Positions 1 through 8,165 of a DNA stretch of 64,000 nt are shown piece after piece. The notes beneath the pieces are model-generated. The model was not told the DNA's origin. It did no database searches and was given only the letters and a program-made list of their open reading frames with translations. The stretch comes from Thalassovita sp. (GTDB taxonomy: Bacteria > Pseudomonadota > Alphaproteobacteria > Rhodobacterales > Rhodobacteraceae): contig CP051233.1 of the NCBI GenBank assembly GCA_017792425.1, positions 523,457 to 587,456 of the forward strand. The letters run 5' to 3'. Numbering within the stretch: the stretch's first letter is position 1; each line of letters begins with the position of its first letter. A program made the translations under genes and the position numbers.

Positions 1-1
1 G

Positions 2-331
2 GCCAAGTTCCCGGACGATAACTACTACTATCACCGCATTCACAACGCCATGAACATGCTGGCGGCGGCGGCTGAAAAGGCTGGCAGCACTGATCCCAAG
101 GCGGTTGCTTTCGCACTGGAGGGCATGACCTTCGACAGCGCAACTGGCACCGTCACGATGCGTGCGGATAACCACCAGATCCTGCAGCCGATGTTCATGT
201 CGACCTTCTCCAAGGACGTGGGTCACGGCGTGGAAAACCTGCCGCTGGGCTGGGCGTCGGGCGATGCCGATCGGATCGAGGCTGAGGCTACCCGCACCGA
301 GACCACCTGCAAGATGGACCGCCCGTCCTAA
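2..331 (+). CDS. Branched-chain amino-acid-type ABC transporter substrate-binding protein, C-terminal part
   Basis: The window opens inside this gene; an open frame from base 2 ends at TAA 329-331 and gives the last 109 residues. The frame contains FDSATGTVTMRADNHQ, the type of segment (G.v.mr..DHQ..qp) that closes the C-terminal lobe of LivJ/type I periplasmic binding proteins. It is followed after about 70 bp by livH, livM, livG and livF, so it is the periplasmic receptor of that importer. Substrate is unknown: binding proteins of this family carry amino acids, amides, urea or aromatic acids, and the ligand-contact residues lie upstream of the window. Confidence 0.85.
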   Translation, partial: AKFPDDNYYYHRIHNAMNMLAAAAEKAGSTDPKAVAFALEGMTFDSATGTVTMRADNHQILQPMFMSTFSKDVGHGVENLPLGWASGDADRIEAEATRTETTCKMDRPS

Positions 332-402
332 GCGACTGACCACCATCTAAAGACCAAGGGTGCCGTCCGTGCAGGATGGCACCCGAATTCCAAGAGGTTT
401 CC

Positions 403-1335
403 ATGGAAACGATCGTATTTTCGCTCCTGAACGGGGTGATCTACGGGCTCCTGCTGTTCATGCTGTCCAGTGGTCTGACACTGATCTTCAGCATGATGGG
501 TGTGCTGAACTTTGCACATGCCAGCTTTTACATGCTGGGGGCCTATTTCGCTTACACCATCTCTGAGGCCAGCAGCTTCTGGTTGGCGCTTGTGTTCGCC
601 CCGATCCTGGTTGGGCTGATCGGCGCGGCCGTTGAAAAGTGGGGTCTGCGCACGGTGCACGTCAACGGCCACGTGGCCGAATTGTTGTTCACCTTTGGCC
701 TGGCCTATCTGATCGACGAGGTGGTCAAGATCATCTGGGGCCGCAACGCGGTGGACTATCGTGTCCCGGAATTGCTGGATTTCCCCCTGTTCGAACTGTT
801 CGGAGCGCAATACCCCGCCTACCGGATTTTTACCCTGTTCGTCGCGCTGGCGATGCTGGTGGCGCTGTGGTTCATCCTGAACCGCACCCGCGCGGGGCTG
901 ATCATCCAGGCGGCGCTGTCCCATCCGCATATGGTGGGCCACCTTGGCCACAACGTGCCGCGCATCTTCATGACTGTTTTCGGTGTGGGGTGTGCTCTGG
1001 CAGGGTTGGCCGGCGTGATCGGGGGCAACTACCTGGTGACGGACCCGGCGATGGCCGTCCAGATGGGGCCGATTGTTTTCGTTGTTGTCGTCGTTGGCGG
1101 GCTGGGCAGCCTTCTGGGCGCGTTCCTGGCGGCGATGCTGCTGGGGCTGTTGCAGACCTTTGCCGTCGCCATCGATGCCAATTTCGCTGACCTGTTCGGC
1201 TGGGCAGGGCTGTCCGCCACGTCCGAGGTCGGCGGTATCACCATCGCGTCGTTGGCGCCGATGATTCCGTTCCTGATGCTGGTGCTGATCCTGATGGTTC
1301 GCCCGCGTGGCCTGCTGGGGGACCGTGAACTATGA
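403..1335 (+). CDS. livH: Branched-chain amino-acid-type ABC transporter permease LivH
   Basis: A 310-residue inner-membrane permease that would form the translocation pore together with LivM. Its N-terminus (LLNGVIYGLLLFMLSSGLTL followed by IFSMMGVLNFAHASFYMLGAY) is the hallmark start of LivH, and about eight hydrophobic segments follow. The ATG at 403 is preferred over an in-frame ATG at 376 because AAGAGG (392-397) sits at normal Shine-Dalgarno distance and the protein then begins like its family. The stop overlaps the livM start as ATGA (1332-1335), indicating translational coupling. Confidence 0.92.
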   Translation: METIVFSLLNGVIYGLLLFMLSSGLTLIFSMMGVLNFAHASFYMLGAYFAYTISEASSFWLALVFAPILVGLIGAAVEKWGLRTVHVNGHVAELLFTFGLAYLIDEVVKIIWGRNAVDYRVPELLDFPLFELFGAQYPAYRIFTLFVALAMLVALWFILNRTRAGLIIQAALSHPHMVGHLGHNVPRIFMTVFGVGCALAGLAGVIGGNYLVTDPAMAVQMGPIVFVVVVVGGLGSLLGAFLAAMLLGLLQTFAVAIDANFADLFGWAGLSATSEVGGITIASLAPMIPFLMLVLILMVRPRGLLGDREL

Positions 1336-2615
1336 CCGATCAAACCATGCAAGATTTCCGGAGCCTCGCGCCGTCTGGCAGTCAGAAATTCACCCAGCGC
1401 GTACTGCCGTTGCTGTCTTTTGCGGCGTTGTTGCTGGTGATTCCGATGTTCAATCCGTCCAGCCTTGTGCTGACGCTGCTGAACGTCATGGGCATCAACA
1501 TTATCTTCGCGCTTAGCTACAACATGTTGCTGGGGCGCGGGGGGCTGCTGTCCTTTGGTCATGCTGTATATTTCGGCCTGGGGGGCTATGCCGCCGTCCA
1601 CGCAATGCGCGCGATCGAGCAGGCCGCCTATGGCGACGGCGGATTCTGGGCCGGCTACCCGGTGTTCTTCCTGCCCGTGATCGGGTTTGCCGGCGGCGCA
1701 CTGGCCGGGGCGATCATCGGCTGGCCGTCGTGCCGCCGTGCGGGCACGCCGTTTGCCATGATCTCTTTGGGCGTGGCGGAACTGATCGCGGCGGCGGGAT
1801 TCATGTTCGGGTCCATCTTTGGCGGCGAGGAAGGCATTTCCGGCGACCGCATGAACGGACCGGAAGTGTTCGGCCTGTCACTGGGGCCCATCAACGAGGT
1901 CTACTGGTTCATCGCCTTCTGGACGATCCTGGGTACCTTCTGCATCTACGCCTTTACGCGCACGCCGCTTGGCAAGATGTCCGAGGCCACCCGTGACAAC
2001 CCCGAACGCGTGGAATTCGTGGGCTATGATCCCCAGCGCGTGCGTTACCTGGTGTTCATCTTCGCGGGCGGTTTCGCAGGTCTGGCCGGTGGCATGGCCG
2101 CCGTTCAGTACGAGATTTTCACCCCCGAGGCCGTTTCGCTGGCCCCGTCCGGCATGGTGCTGCTGATGGCCTACATCGGTGGTGTGCGCTACTTCGCCGG
2201 TCCGATCGTTGGCGCGGTGGTGCTGACCTACATGCAATCCATGCTGTCAGACTATTCCGAGGCATGGCTGCTGTACCTTGGCATATTGTTCATGGCGATC
2301 GTGATGTTCGCACCCGGCGGTCTGGCCGGAATCATTGCTGGCCTTTTCAATGGCTTGCGTAGCGACGACCGGGCCGAGTACATGGGTCGATGGGCCATCA
2401 TGGGGCTTGGCTGCCTGCTGGCCTTTGTTGGTGTCGTCGTCCTGGTCGAAGTCGCGATCCGTTGGTCCAACGGCTATGGCGAGGTGTTCGAACCCTTCGG
2501 AATGCACCTGCCGACCGCTTCGGTGCTGACATGGGGGCTGATCCTGGTGCCGCTGGCCGCTGGCATCGCCGTGCTGCGCTTTGGCGCGAAACGCAACAAG
2601 GAGGGCCAAGCATGA
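1332..2615 (+). CDS. livM: Branched-chain amino-acid-type ABC transporter permease LivM with C-terminal extension
   Basis: A 427-residue permease and partner of LivH. The family core (NVMGINIIFALSYNMLLGRGG, then LSFGHAVYFGLGGY) starts near residue 50 and the core ends near APGGLAG around residue 330. After it comes an extra tail of about 80 residues with two more strongly hydrophobic segments (around WAIMGLGCLLAFVGVVVLVE and VLTWGLILVPLAAGIAVLRF), which most LivM proteins lack. It overlaps livH upstream and livG downstream by ATGA. The family call is secure; the role of the tail is unknown. Confidence 0.92.
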   Translation: MTDQTMQDFRSLAPSGSQKFTQRVLPLLSFAALLLVIPMFNPSSLVLTLLNVMGINIIFALSYNMLLGRGGLLSFGHAVYFGLGGYAAVHAMRAIEQAAYGDGGFWAGYPVFFLPVIGFAGGALAGAIIGWPSCRRAGTPFAMISLGVAELIAAAGFMFGSIFGGEEGISGDRMNGPEVFGLSLGPINEVYWFIAFWTILGTFCIYAFTRTPLGKMSEATRDNPERVEFVGYDPQRVRYLVFIFAGGFAGLAGGMAAVQYEIFTPEAVSLAPSGMVLLMAYIGGVRYFAGPIVGAVVLTYMQSMLSDYSEAWLLYLGILFMAIVMFAPGGLAGIIAGLFNGLRSDDRAEYMGRWAIMGLGCLLAFVGVVVLVEVAIRWSNGYGEVFEPFGMHLPTASVLTWGLILVPLAAGIAVLRFGAKRNKEGQA

Positions 2616-3385
2616 CCCAACCGGCGCTTTCCATCACTGACCTGCGAAAGAACTTCGGCCCGGCCGAGATCATCCGCGGCGTGACCCTGGACATCGAACC
2701 TGGGGAACGCCACGCCATCATCGGGCCGAACGGGGCCGGAAAATCGACCCTGTTCAACCTGATTTCCGGCGGCTACCATCCGACGAGCGGCAGCGTCAAA
2801 CTGCGCGGGCAAGAGATCGGGGGGATGAAACCCTACCGCATCAACCGCATGGGTCTGTCGCGCAGTTTCCAGGTGTCCAACATCTTTGCCAACATGACGG
2901 TTCGTGAAAACGTGCGCTGCGGCGTGCTGTATTCCATGGGCTATGGTTACAGCTTCTGGCGCAATGTCGGAAACCTGAAAGAGGTCCAGCGCAAGACTGC
3001 GGAAATCCTTGAAAAGGTTGGACTAATCGACAAGTCACACTTGCCCGCATCGTTGTTGCCCTATGCCGATCAGCGGACGCTGGAAATTGCGATCACCATC
3101 GCGGGTGGGGCGGATGTGATCATGCTGGACGAACCCACCGCAGGGATGAGCCATTCCGAAACCGAGCGAGCCGTTGCGCTGATCAAGCAGGCGACCGAAG
3201 GCAAGACCCTGATCATCGTCGAACATGACATGGGCGTGGTCTTCAACCTGGCGGACCGGATCAGCGTGCTGGTTTACGGGCAGATCATCGCCACTGGAAA
3301 GCCCTCGGAAATTAGGGGTGATCCGAAGGTGCGCGAGGCTTACCTGGGTGACGAGGCCGATGCGCTGGAAGGAGATGCGGCATGA
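2612..3385 (+). CDS. livG: Branched-chain amino-acid-type ABC transporter ATPase LivG
   Basis: A 257-residue cytoplasmic ATPase. Walker A GPNGAGKS (38-45) is intact, Walker B/catalytic Glu is in VIMLDEPTAGM, and the H-loop His is in IIVEHDMGVV. The ABC signature is altered: where LivG normally has LSYGDQ this protein has LPYADQ (149-154), so the Ser-Gly that contacts the ATP gamma-phosphate in the partner site is replaced. Start at 2612 is fixed by the ATGA overlap with livM and an upstream AAGGAGG (2598-2604). It pairs with LivF. Confidence 0.93.
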   Translation: MTQPALSITDLRKNFGPAEIIRGVTLDIEPGERHAIIGPNGAGKSTLFNLISGGYHPTSGSVKLRGQEIGGMKPYRINRMGLSRSFQVSNIFANMTVRENVRCGVLYSMGYGYSFWRNVGNLKEVQRKTAEILEKVGLIDKSHLPASLLPYADQRTLEIAITIAGGADVIMLDEPTAGMSHSETERAVALIKQATEGKTLIIVEHDMGVVFNLADRISVLVYGQIIATGKPSEIRGDPKVREAYLGDEADALEGDAA

Positions 3386-4089
3386 CGCAAGCGATGCTGA
3401 AAGTCACGGACCTGCATGCGTTTTACGGCAAGTCGCATGTGCTGCGTGGCGTGAACATGGAAATCATGCCGGGCGAAGTGATCGCGCTGCTGGGGCGGAA
3501 TGGTGTGGGCCGGTCAACAACCGCCAAGGCAATCATGGGAGAGGTGCCACCGAAAGGGGAAATCACCTTCAAGGGGCAGCCGATCTCGGGGTTGGAAAGC
3601 CACAAGATCGCCCACATGGGATTGGGCTATGTGCCTGAAAGCAGGGATATTTTCCCGACGATGACGGTGCGCGACAACCTGATCCTTGGCATCAAGAACA
3701 TGAAGCGGCCGGGGAAATATTCGGTGGACGACATGCTGGATATGTTCCCGAACCTGCGGGCGCGGGCGGACAATCTGGCAGGGGTTCTGTCGGGTGGGGA
3801 AAAGCAGATGCTGACCATGTGCCGGACCCTGATGGGCGACCCGGAACTGATCATCATCGATGAACCGACCGAGGGGCTTGCCCCGAAGATCGTGCATCAG
3901 ATCGGGGACATGATCGCCGAGATTGCCAAGACCGGCGTGGCAATTCTGCTTGTGGAACAGAAGCTTAGCATTGCCCTGCGGATTGCCGGGCGGGTCTATG
4001 TGATGGGCCACGGGGAAATCGTCTGGTCCGGCACCCCGGCGGAATTCCGTGACCGCGAGGACATCCGCAAGGAATGGCTGGAGGTCTGA
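3382..4089 (+). CDS. livF: Branched-chain amino-acid-type ABC transporter ATPase LivF (Walker A Lys to Arg)
   Basis: A 235-residue ATPase and last gene of the importer operon. The signature LSGGEKQ (136-142) and Walker B LIIIDEPTEGL are intact and the usual LivF VEQ replaces the H-loop His. The P-loop reads GRNGVGRST: residue 44, which should be the phosphate-binding Lys, is Arg (codon CGG at 3511-3513). With LivG's altered signature, both defects fall on the same composite ATP site. It overlaps livG by ATGA and is followed 23 bp later by a terminator. Confidence 0.93.
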   Translation: MTQAMLKVTDLHAFYGKSHVLRGVNMEIMPGEVIALLGRNGVGRSTTAKAIMGEVPPKGEITFKGQPISGLESHKIAHMGLGYVPESRDIFPTMTVRDNLILGIKNMKRPGKYSVDDMLDMFPNLRARADNLAGVLSGGEKQMLTMCRTLMGDPELIIIDEPTEGLAPKIVHQIGDMIAEIAKTGVAILLVEQKLSIALRIAGRVYVMGHGEIVWSGTPAEFRDREDIRKEWLEV

Positions 4090-4112
4090 GCATCCCTTGA
4101 GCGAGGGGTGAG

Positions 4113-4147
4113 AACGCCCGGTCGGAGGTAACTCTGCCGGGCGTTTT
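4113..4147 (+). terminator. Rho-independent terminator of the liv operon
   Basis: Perfect 9-bp stem AACGCCCGG (4113-4121) / CCGGGCGTT (4137-4145) with a 15-nt loop and TTTT at the 3' edge, 23 bp after the livF stop. Confidence 0.85.
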
Positions 4148-4236
4148 GCTGTGCAGGGACGCAGGGGTAGGAATTCGAAAACCTGTCAACCCGTACGGTT
4201 CTGACCCTGAAACGGACGAGTCGCCAGTGGCCAGCG

Positions 4237-4285
4237 CCGGGGGCTTTGCCCCCGGACCCCCAGAGTATTTCCGGCAAGATGAAAG
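4237..4285 (+). repeat. Copy 1 of a dispersed 3'-end element (hairpin plus GAGTATTT..GGCAAGATGAA)
   Basis: An 8-bp hairpin CCGGGGGC-TTT-GCCCCCGG (4237-4255) is followed by ACCCCCA and then GAGTATTT, two bases and GGCAAGATGAA (4263-4283). The same architecture recurs near 23.8, 38.7 and 57.1 kb, always at the 3' end of a gene on the same strand. The rest of the 220-bp gap between livF and the next gene holds only the livF terminator. Confidence 0.8.
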
Positions 4286-4309
4286 GGGGGCGCGTGGCCC
4301 CCGTTCCGG

Positions 4310-5941
4310 TCAGCGCAGGTCGGGCAGTTTGTAGTCCTTGAACTGCTGGCGCAGGGTCAGTTTCGAGGTCTTGCCGGTGGCGGTCAGCGGCAGGGCTTCG
4401 ACCCAGACGATGTCATCGGGCAACTGCCACTTGGCGAAGTGTTCCGACATGTGGGTGTGGACGTCCTCGAGGCTGGGGCGGGCGTCGCCCGCGGCGACGG
4501 CGATCAGCACCGGGCGTTCATCCCATTTCGGATGCGGCATGGCGATGGCGGCGCAACTGGCGATGGCCGGGTGTGCCATGGCGACGTTTTCCAGGTCGAT
4601 CGAGGAGATCCATTCGCCGCCCGACTTGATCAGGTCCTTGGCGCGGTCCTGGATGGACAGGATTCCATCGCGGTCGATGCTGGCGATGTCGCCGGTGCCG
4701 AACCAGCCGTCGGCATCCACGGCCTTTTCGCTGGCCTCGGGGTTGTTGAAGTAGCCCGAAACCACCGTGTTGCCGCGCACGTAGAGTTCGCCAATCGCGT
4801 CGCCGTCATGGGGCAGGCTGTTGCCGTGGTCGTCCACGATCTTCAGGTCGACGCCAAAGACGCGGCGGCCTTGCAGGGCCTTTTTGTCGATCATCTGGTC
4901 GAAGGGCAGGGATTCAATCCACTTCGGCATGATGCCGTGGGTGCCGATGGGGCTCATTTCCGTCATGCCCCAGGCGTGGCCGACGGCGACGCCCATCTTC
5001 TCGAACTTCTCGATCATCGAACGGGGTGCGGCGGAGCCACCCACCACCACGTCCGAGAATCCTTCGGGTTTGCGGCCCTGCTTGGCGATCTCGGCCATCA
5101 GGCCCTGCCAGACGGTCGGCACGCCCCACGCGCTGTCGACCTTTTCGTCGTCCATCAGCTTGAACAGCGATGCGCCGTCCAGGTGCTGGCCGGGCATGAT
5201 CAGCGAGAGGCCCAGCAGTGGCGCGGAATAGGGCAGGCCCCAGGCGTTGACGTGGAACAGGGGGACGACCGGCAGAACCTTGCCCTCTTTCGGGATGGCG
5301 CCGCCGACGGTGCTGGCGACGATCAGCGCGTGCAGCACGGTGGAGCGATGGGTATAAAGCGCGCCCTTGGGATTGCCGGTGGTGCCGGAGGTATAGCACA
5401 GGCCGGCGGCGGTGTTTTCATCGAAATCGGGCCAGTCGAACGTGTCGTCCATGCCGGTCAGCAATTCTTCGTAGCACAGCGCGTTGAGGCTGTTTTCCGG
5501 CATGTGGGCGCGGTCGGTCATGATGACGTAGACCAGGTTCGAGGGCAGTTCATCCTTTACCGCTTCGAGGATCGGAACAAAGGTCGTGTCCACGAAGATC
5601 ATCTTGTCGGCAGCGTGGTTGACGATGTAGATCAGCTGCTCGGCCGACAGGCGCGGGTTGATGGTGTGACAGATGCCGCCGATGCCGGAAATGGCGTAGT
5701 AAAGCTCGAAGTGGCGATAGCCGTTCCAGGCCAGCGTGGCGATGCGGTCGCCAAGCTTCACCCCGTGACCCTGTAGCGCGTGGGCCAGTTGGCAGACGCG
5801 GGGCAGGGTTTCGGCCAGGGTCTGGCGGTGAAGGTCGCCTTCGGTTCGGGCCGAGACGATTTCCGTCCGGGGAAAGGCCCCGGCGCCATAGGTTAGTATA
5901 TCGCTGATCTTCAGCGGTCGCTGCATCATCATGCCAAGCAT
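4310..5941 (-). CDS. Fatty-acyl/medium-chain acyl-CoA synthetase (AlkK-like AMP-forming ligase)
   Basis: A 543-residue ANL-superfamily enzyme that adenylates a carboxylic acid and transfers it to CoA. It has the P-loop YTSGTTGNPKG, the A5-type motif AWGMTEMSP, GELYVRGNTVVSGYF, the A7 region GWFGTGDIAS, and the C-terminal hinge and catalytic Lys regions (QDRAKDLIKSGGEWISS; TGKTSK). The N-terminus (MMQRPLKISDILTYGA) is typical of the AlkK/long-chain ligase branch. It converges on the liv operon and diverges from a quinone oxidoreductase gene. The substrate cannot be read from sequence; a medium- or long-chain acid is most likely. Confidence 0.88.
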   Translation of the reverse strand: MLGMMMQRPLKISDILTYGAGAFPRTEIVSARTEGDLHRQTLAETLPRVCQLAHALQGHGVKLGDRIATLAWNGYRHFELYYAISGIGGICHTINPRLSAEQLIYIVNHAADKMIFVDTTFVPILEAVKDELPSNLVYVIMTDRAHMPENSLNALCYEELLTGMDDTFDWPDFDENTAAGLCYTSGTTGNPKGALYTHRSTVLHALIVASTVGGAIPKEGKVLPVVPLFHVNAWGLPYSAPLLGLSLIMPGQHLDGASLFKLMDDEKVDSAWGVPTVWQGLMAEIAKQGRKPEGFSDVVVGGSAAPRSMIEKFEKMGVAVGHAWGMTEMSPIGTHGIMPKWIESLPFDQMIDKKALQGRRVFGVDLKIVDDHGNSLPHDGDAIGELYVRGNTVVSGYFNNPEASEKAVDADGWFGTGDIASIDRDGILSIQDRAKDLIKSGGEWISSIDLENVAMAHPAIASCAAIAMPHPKWDERPVLIAVAAGDARPSLEDVHTHMSEHFAKWQLPDDIVWVEALPLTATGKTSKLTLRQQFKDYKLPDLR

Positions 5942-6078
5942 GAAATCCTCCCTTCTTCGTGTAGTCTCCCTGCCGGAGGTTAGCGCGAAGCAGGGCGGCG
6001 GGGGAAGCGAAATTCCGTTCCGCAGGGCGATTTCCGGGGGTTTTTGCCTATCGTTGGGCAGGTGGCTTTCCCGTGTGA

Positions 6079-6094
6079 ATTCAACGCGTTGAAT
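6079..6094. promoter_or_regulatory. Perfect 16-bp palindrome between divergent genes (putative operator)
   Basis: ATTCAACGCGTTGAAT is a perfect palindrome in the 283-bp gap between the acyl-CoA synthetase (minus) and the oxidoreductase (plus). Its symmetry and location suit a dimeric repressor of the MarR or TetR type, but no regulator is identified. Apart from the Shine-Dalgarno of the plus-strand gene I see nothing else convincing in this gap. Confidence 0.5.
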
Positions 6095-6224
6095 GGGTGT
6101 AAATGCCGTACCGTCACTTGGCCGGAAATGGGGGTAGATGTTGCTGAATCGGGCGGCGGGCCGTAGATTTGCGGCAGCTTGCGGGCAAGAGGAGCGCCCG
6201 TTTCACATTGCAGGAGGGGATCCG

Positions 6225-7190
6225 ATGAAAGCCATTGTCAGCCATACGTTCGCGCCGCTGGACCAGTTGAAATTCGAGGACGTGCCGGACCCGGTGGCCG
6301 AGGGCCGCAACGTGGTCATCAAGGTGGAAGCGGCGGGGGTGAACTATCCCGACGGGCTGTTGGTGCAGGGGCTGTACCAGATGAAGCCGCCACACCCGTT
6401 CACGCCGGGCATGGAGGCCGCCGGGGTGGTCGAGGCGGTCGGACCCGAGGTGACGGGACTGAAGGTGGGCGACCGGGTGGCGACGATCTGCCAACTGGGC
6501 GGCTATGCCGAAAAGGTGGTGGCGGATGAACGGCGCGTGTTCCCGATCGGGGACATGGACGGGGCGGATGCCTGCGCGCTGCTGGTGGCCTATGGCACGT
6601 CACACCATGCGCTGAAGCAGCGGGCGCAGTTGAAAGAGGGTGAAACCCTGTGCGTGCTGGGGGCCGCCGGGGCGACCGGGATCGCCGCGGTGCAGATCGG
6701 CAAGATCATGGGCGCGCGCGTGATCGCTGTCTGCTCGTCCGAGGAAAAGCGGCGGCTGGCGAAAGAGGCGGGCGCGGACGAGGCGATTGGCTATGACAGC
6801 CTGAAGGACGACCTGAAGGCGCTGACCGACGGCAAGGGCGTGGACGTGGTCTATGACGTGGTTGGCGGCGATGCGTTCGATGCGGCGTCGCGGTCGATGG
6901 CGCGGAACGGGCGGCTGCTGGTGATCGGCTTTGCCAGCGGGACCATCCCGAAATTCCCGGTGAACCTGTCGCTGGTGAAGGAATATTCGGTGGTCGGCGT
7001 GTTCTGGGGTAACTTCACGCGGGCCGAACCCGAGGTCTATGCCGACAACATGAAGGAACTGATCGGCTGGTACGCGGCGGGCAAGGTCAAGCCGCTGATC
7101 GACGGGCGCTATCCGCTGGCTGATGCAGCAGAGGTGCTGGGCAAGGTGCTGGGACGCGGCGCGACCGGCAAGCTGGTGCTGGTACCCTGA
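6225..7190 (+). CDS. Zinc-independent MDR family NADPH:quinone oxidoreductase
   Basis: A 321-residue medium-chain reductase. The N-terminal GroES-like part has VKVEAAGVNYPDGLLVQG and PFTPGMEAAGVV. The Rossmann domain begins LGAAGATGIAAVQIGKIMGA, with the AXXGXXG-type NADPH loop. There is no structural zinc cysteine set and no catalytic Cys/His pair, so it belongs to the quinone-reductase/enoyl-reductase side rather than alcohol dehydrogenases. Start 6225 is chosen for the strong AGGAGGGG (6212-6219) ahead of it; an upstream in-frame ATG at 6138 has no such site. Possible role: redox step linked to the divergent acyl-CoA synthetase. Confidence 0.88.
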   Translation: MKAIVSHTFAPLDQLKFEDVPDPVAEGRNVVIKVEAAGVNYPDGLLVQGLYQMKPPHPFTPGMEAAGVVEAVGPEVTGLKVGDRVATICQLGGYAEKVVADERRVFPIGDMDGADACALLVAYGTSHHALKQRAQLKEGETLCVLGAAGATGIAAVQIGKIMGARVIAVCSSEEKRRLAKEAGADEAIGYDSLKDDLKALTDGKGVDVVYDVVGGDAFDAASRSMARNGRLLVIGFASGTIPKFPVNLSLVKEYSVVGVFWGNFTRAEPEVYADNMKELIGWYAAGKVKPLIDGRYPLADAAEVLGKVLGRGATGKLVLVP

Positions 7191-7194
7191 AGGA

Positions 7195-7236
7195 CAGGGG
7201 CCGCGCTGGGGTTTGACCGGCGCGGCCCTGATGTTT
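7195..7236. terminator. Hairpin between convergent genes
   Basis: CAGGG(G)CCGCGC (7195-7206) pairs with GCGCGGCCCTG (7220-7230), an 11-bp stem with one bulged G, followed by ATGTTT. It lies between the stop of the MDR gene and the stop of the IclR gene and could serve both strands. Confidence 0.6.
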
Positions 7237-8062
7237 AGCCGCTGATGCGGGCGATGGTGTTGCGCATCTGGACGAGCTTCGGGCCAAGATCCTTTTCCAG
7301 CCGGTCCCGCGACAGGATGTAGGCCGGGCCGCCCAGGTTGAAGACCAGCAGCGGCGCATCCCCGTGCATGGGGCGATAGGGCACGGCGACAGAGTTCACA
7401 TCGGGCTGCCATTCACCGGCGTTGCAGTAGAACCCACGTTCCTTGACCTGCGCGATGGCGTCCTCGATGCCCGCTAGGATCGTGGGCAGGTGTTCGGCCG
7501 GAGAGCGTTCGTGGATGCGCTGCAGGATCTGTTCACGTTCGTGCGGGTCGCAGGCAGCGATATAAGCCCGGCCCATCGCAGAGCGCGCCAACGAAATCCG
7601 TGACCCGACATTCAGTTGCAGCGACACGATCCCGGCAGAGGCGCGGGCGCAGGCGATGTAGGTCATCGTCATGTCGTCGCGTCCACCAAGCGCCACAAGA
7701 ACACCATCGCCGCATTCGTCAGCCAGACGCTGCATGTGGGGCTGGGCGGTTTCGCGGATGCGCATCCCGCCAAGGCAGGCATAGCCCAGACCCAGTACCG
7801 GAACACCCATACGGTAGCGTCCGGTGTCGTCGCTGTAGACCAGATAACCCAGTTTCAGCAGCGTATAGGTCAGGCGCGACACGGTCGAGTTCGGCAAGTC
7901 CGTGCGGGCGGCCAGTTCGCGGTTGGACAGGCCGTTCACGTCATCGGGTTTGAAGGCACGCAGAATTTCCAGACCACGATGCAGGGCGGTGACGAACTGG
8001 CGGTCACTATCTGTTTCGCTGTCGGTGCTGTCGGCTGCGGTCTCTGCGGTTCTTTTTCTCAC
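7235..8062 (-). CDS. IclR family transcriptional regulator
   Basis: A 275-residue regulator. The N-terminal winged helix-turn-helix is in GLSNRELAARTDLPNSTVSR and the C-terminal ligand domain has the IclR landmarks GRAYIAACDP and AVPYRPM. A charged Ser/Asp-rich stretch precedes the HTH from about residue 5 to 22. It lies 103 bp downstream of an SDR/acyl-CoA synthetase pair on the same strand, and members of the family commonly control aromatic or carboxylic acid catabolism, so these neighbours are the probable targets (inference). Confidence 0.9.
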   Translation of the reverse strand: MRKRTAETAADSTDSETDSDRQFVTALHRGLEILRAFKPDDVNGLSNRELAARTDLPNSTVSRLTYTLLKLGYLVYSDDTGRYRMGVPVLGLGYACLGGMRIRETAQPHMQRLADECGDGVLVALGGRDDMTMTYIACARASAGIVSLQLNVGSRISLARSAMGRAYIAACDPHEREQILQRIHERSPAEHLPTILAGIEDAIAQVKERGFYCNAGEWQPDVNSVAVPYRPMHGDAPLLVFNLGGPAYILSRDRLEKDLGPKLVQMRNTIARISG

Positions 8063-8128
8063 GCCTGTCTCCGTGGCTTGCCCTCTTTCGCATGGTTCTT
8101 GGCGGCAGGGTCGTCCGCAACTACTTTA

Positions 8129-8146
8129 TGACCCCCTTTCGGGTCA
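8129..8146. promoter_or_regulatory. Inverted repeat upstream of the iclR-type gene
   Basis: TGACCC-N6-GGGTCA forms a perfect 6-bp inverted repeat 67-84 bp upstream of the regulator start, in the gap after the acyl-CoA synthetase gene. On the minus strand it contains TTGACC, a fair -35 box. It could be an autoregulatory site. Confidence 0.35.
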
Positions 8147-8165
8147 AGCTGCGTAAAGGTCTTAG

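Noticed and set aside
4439..5776. 445-codon plus-strand frame
   Set aside because: Antisense to the acyl-CoA synthetase, whose motifs are complete; composition is typical of a shadow frame.
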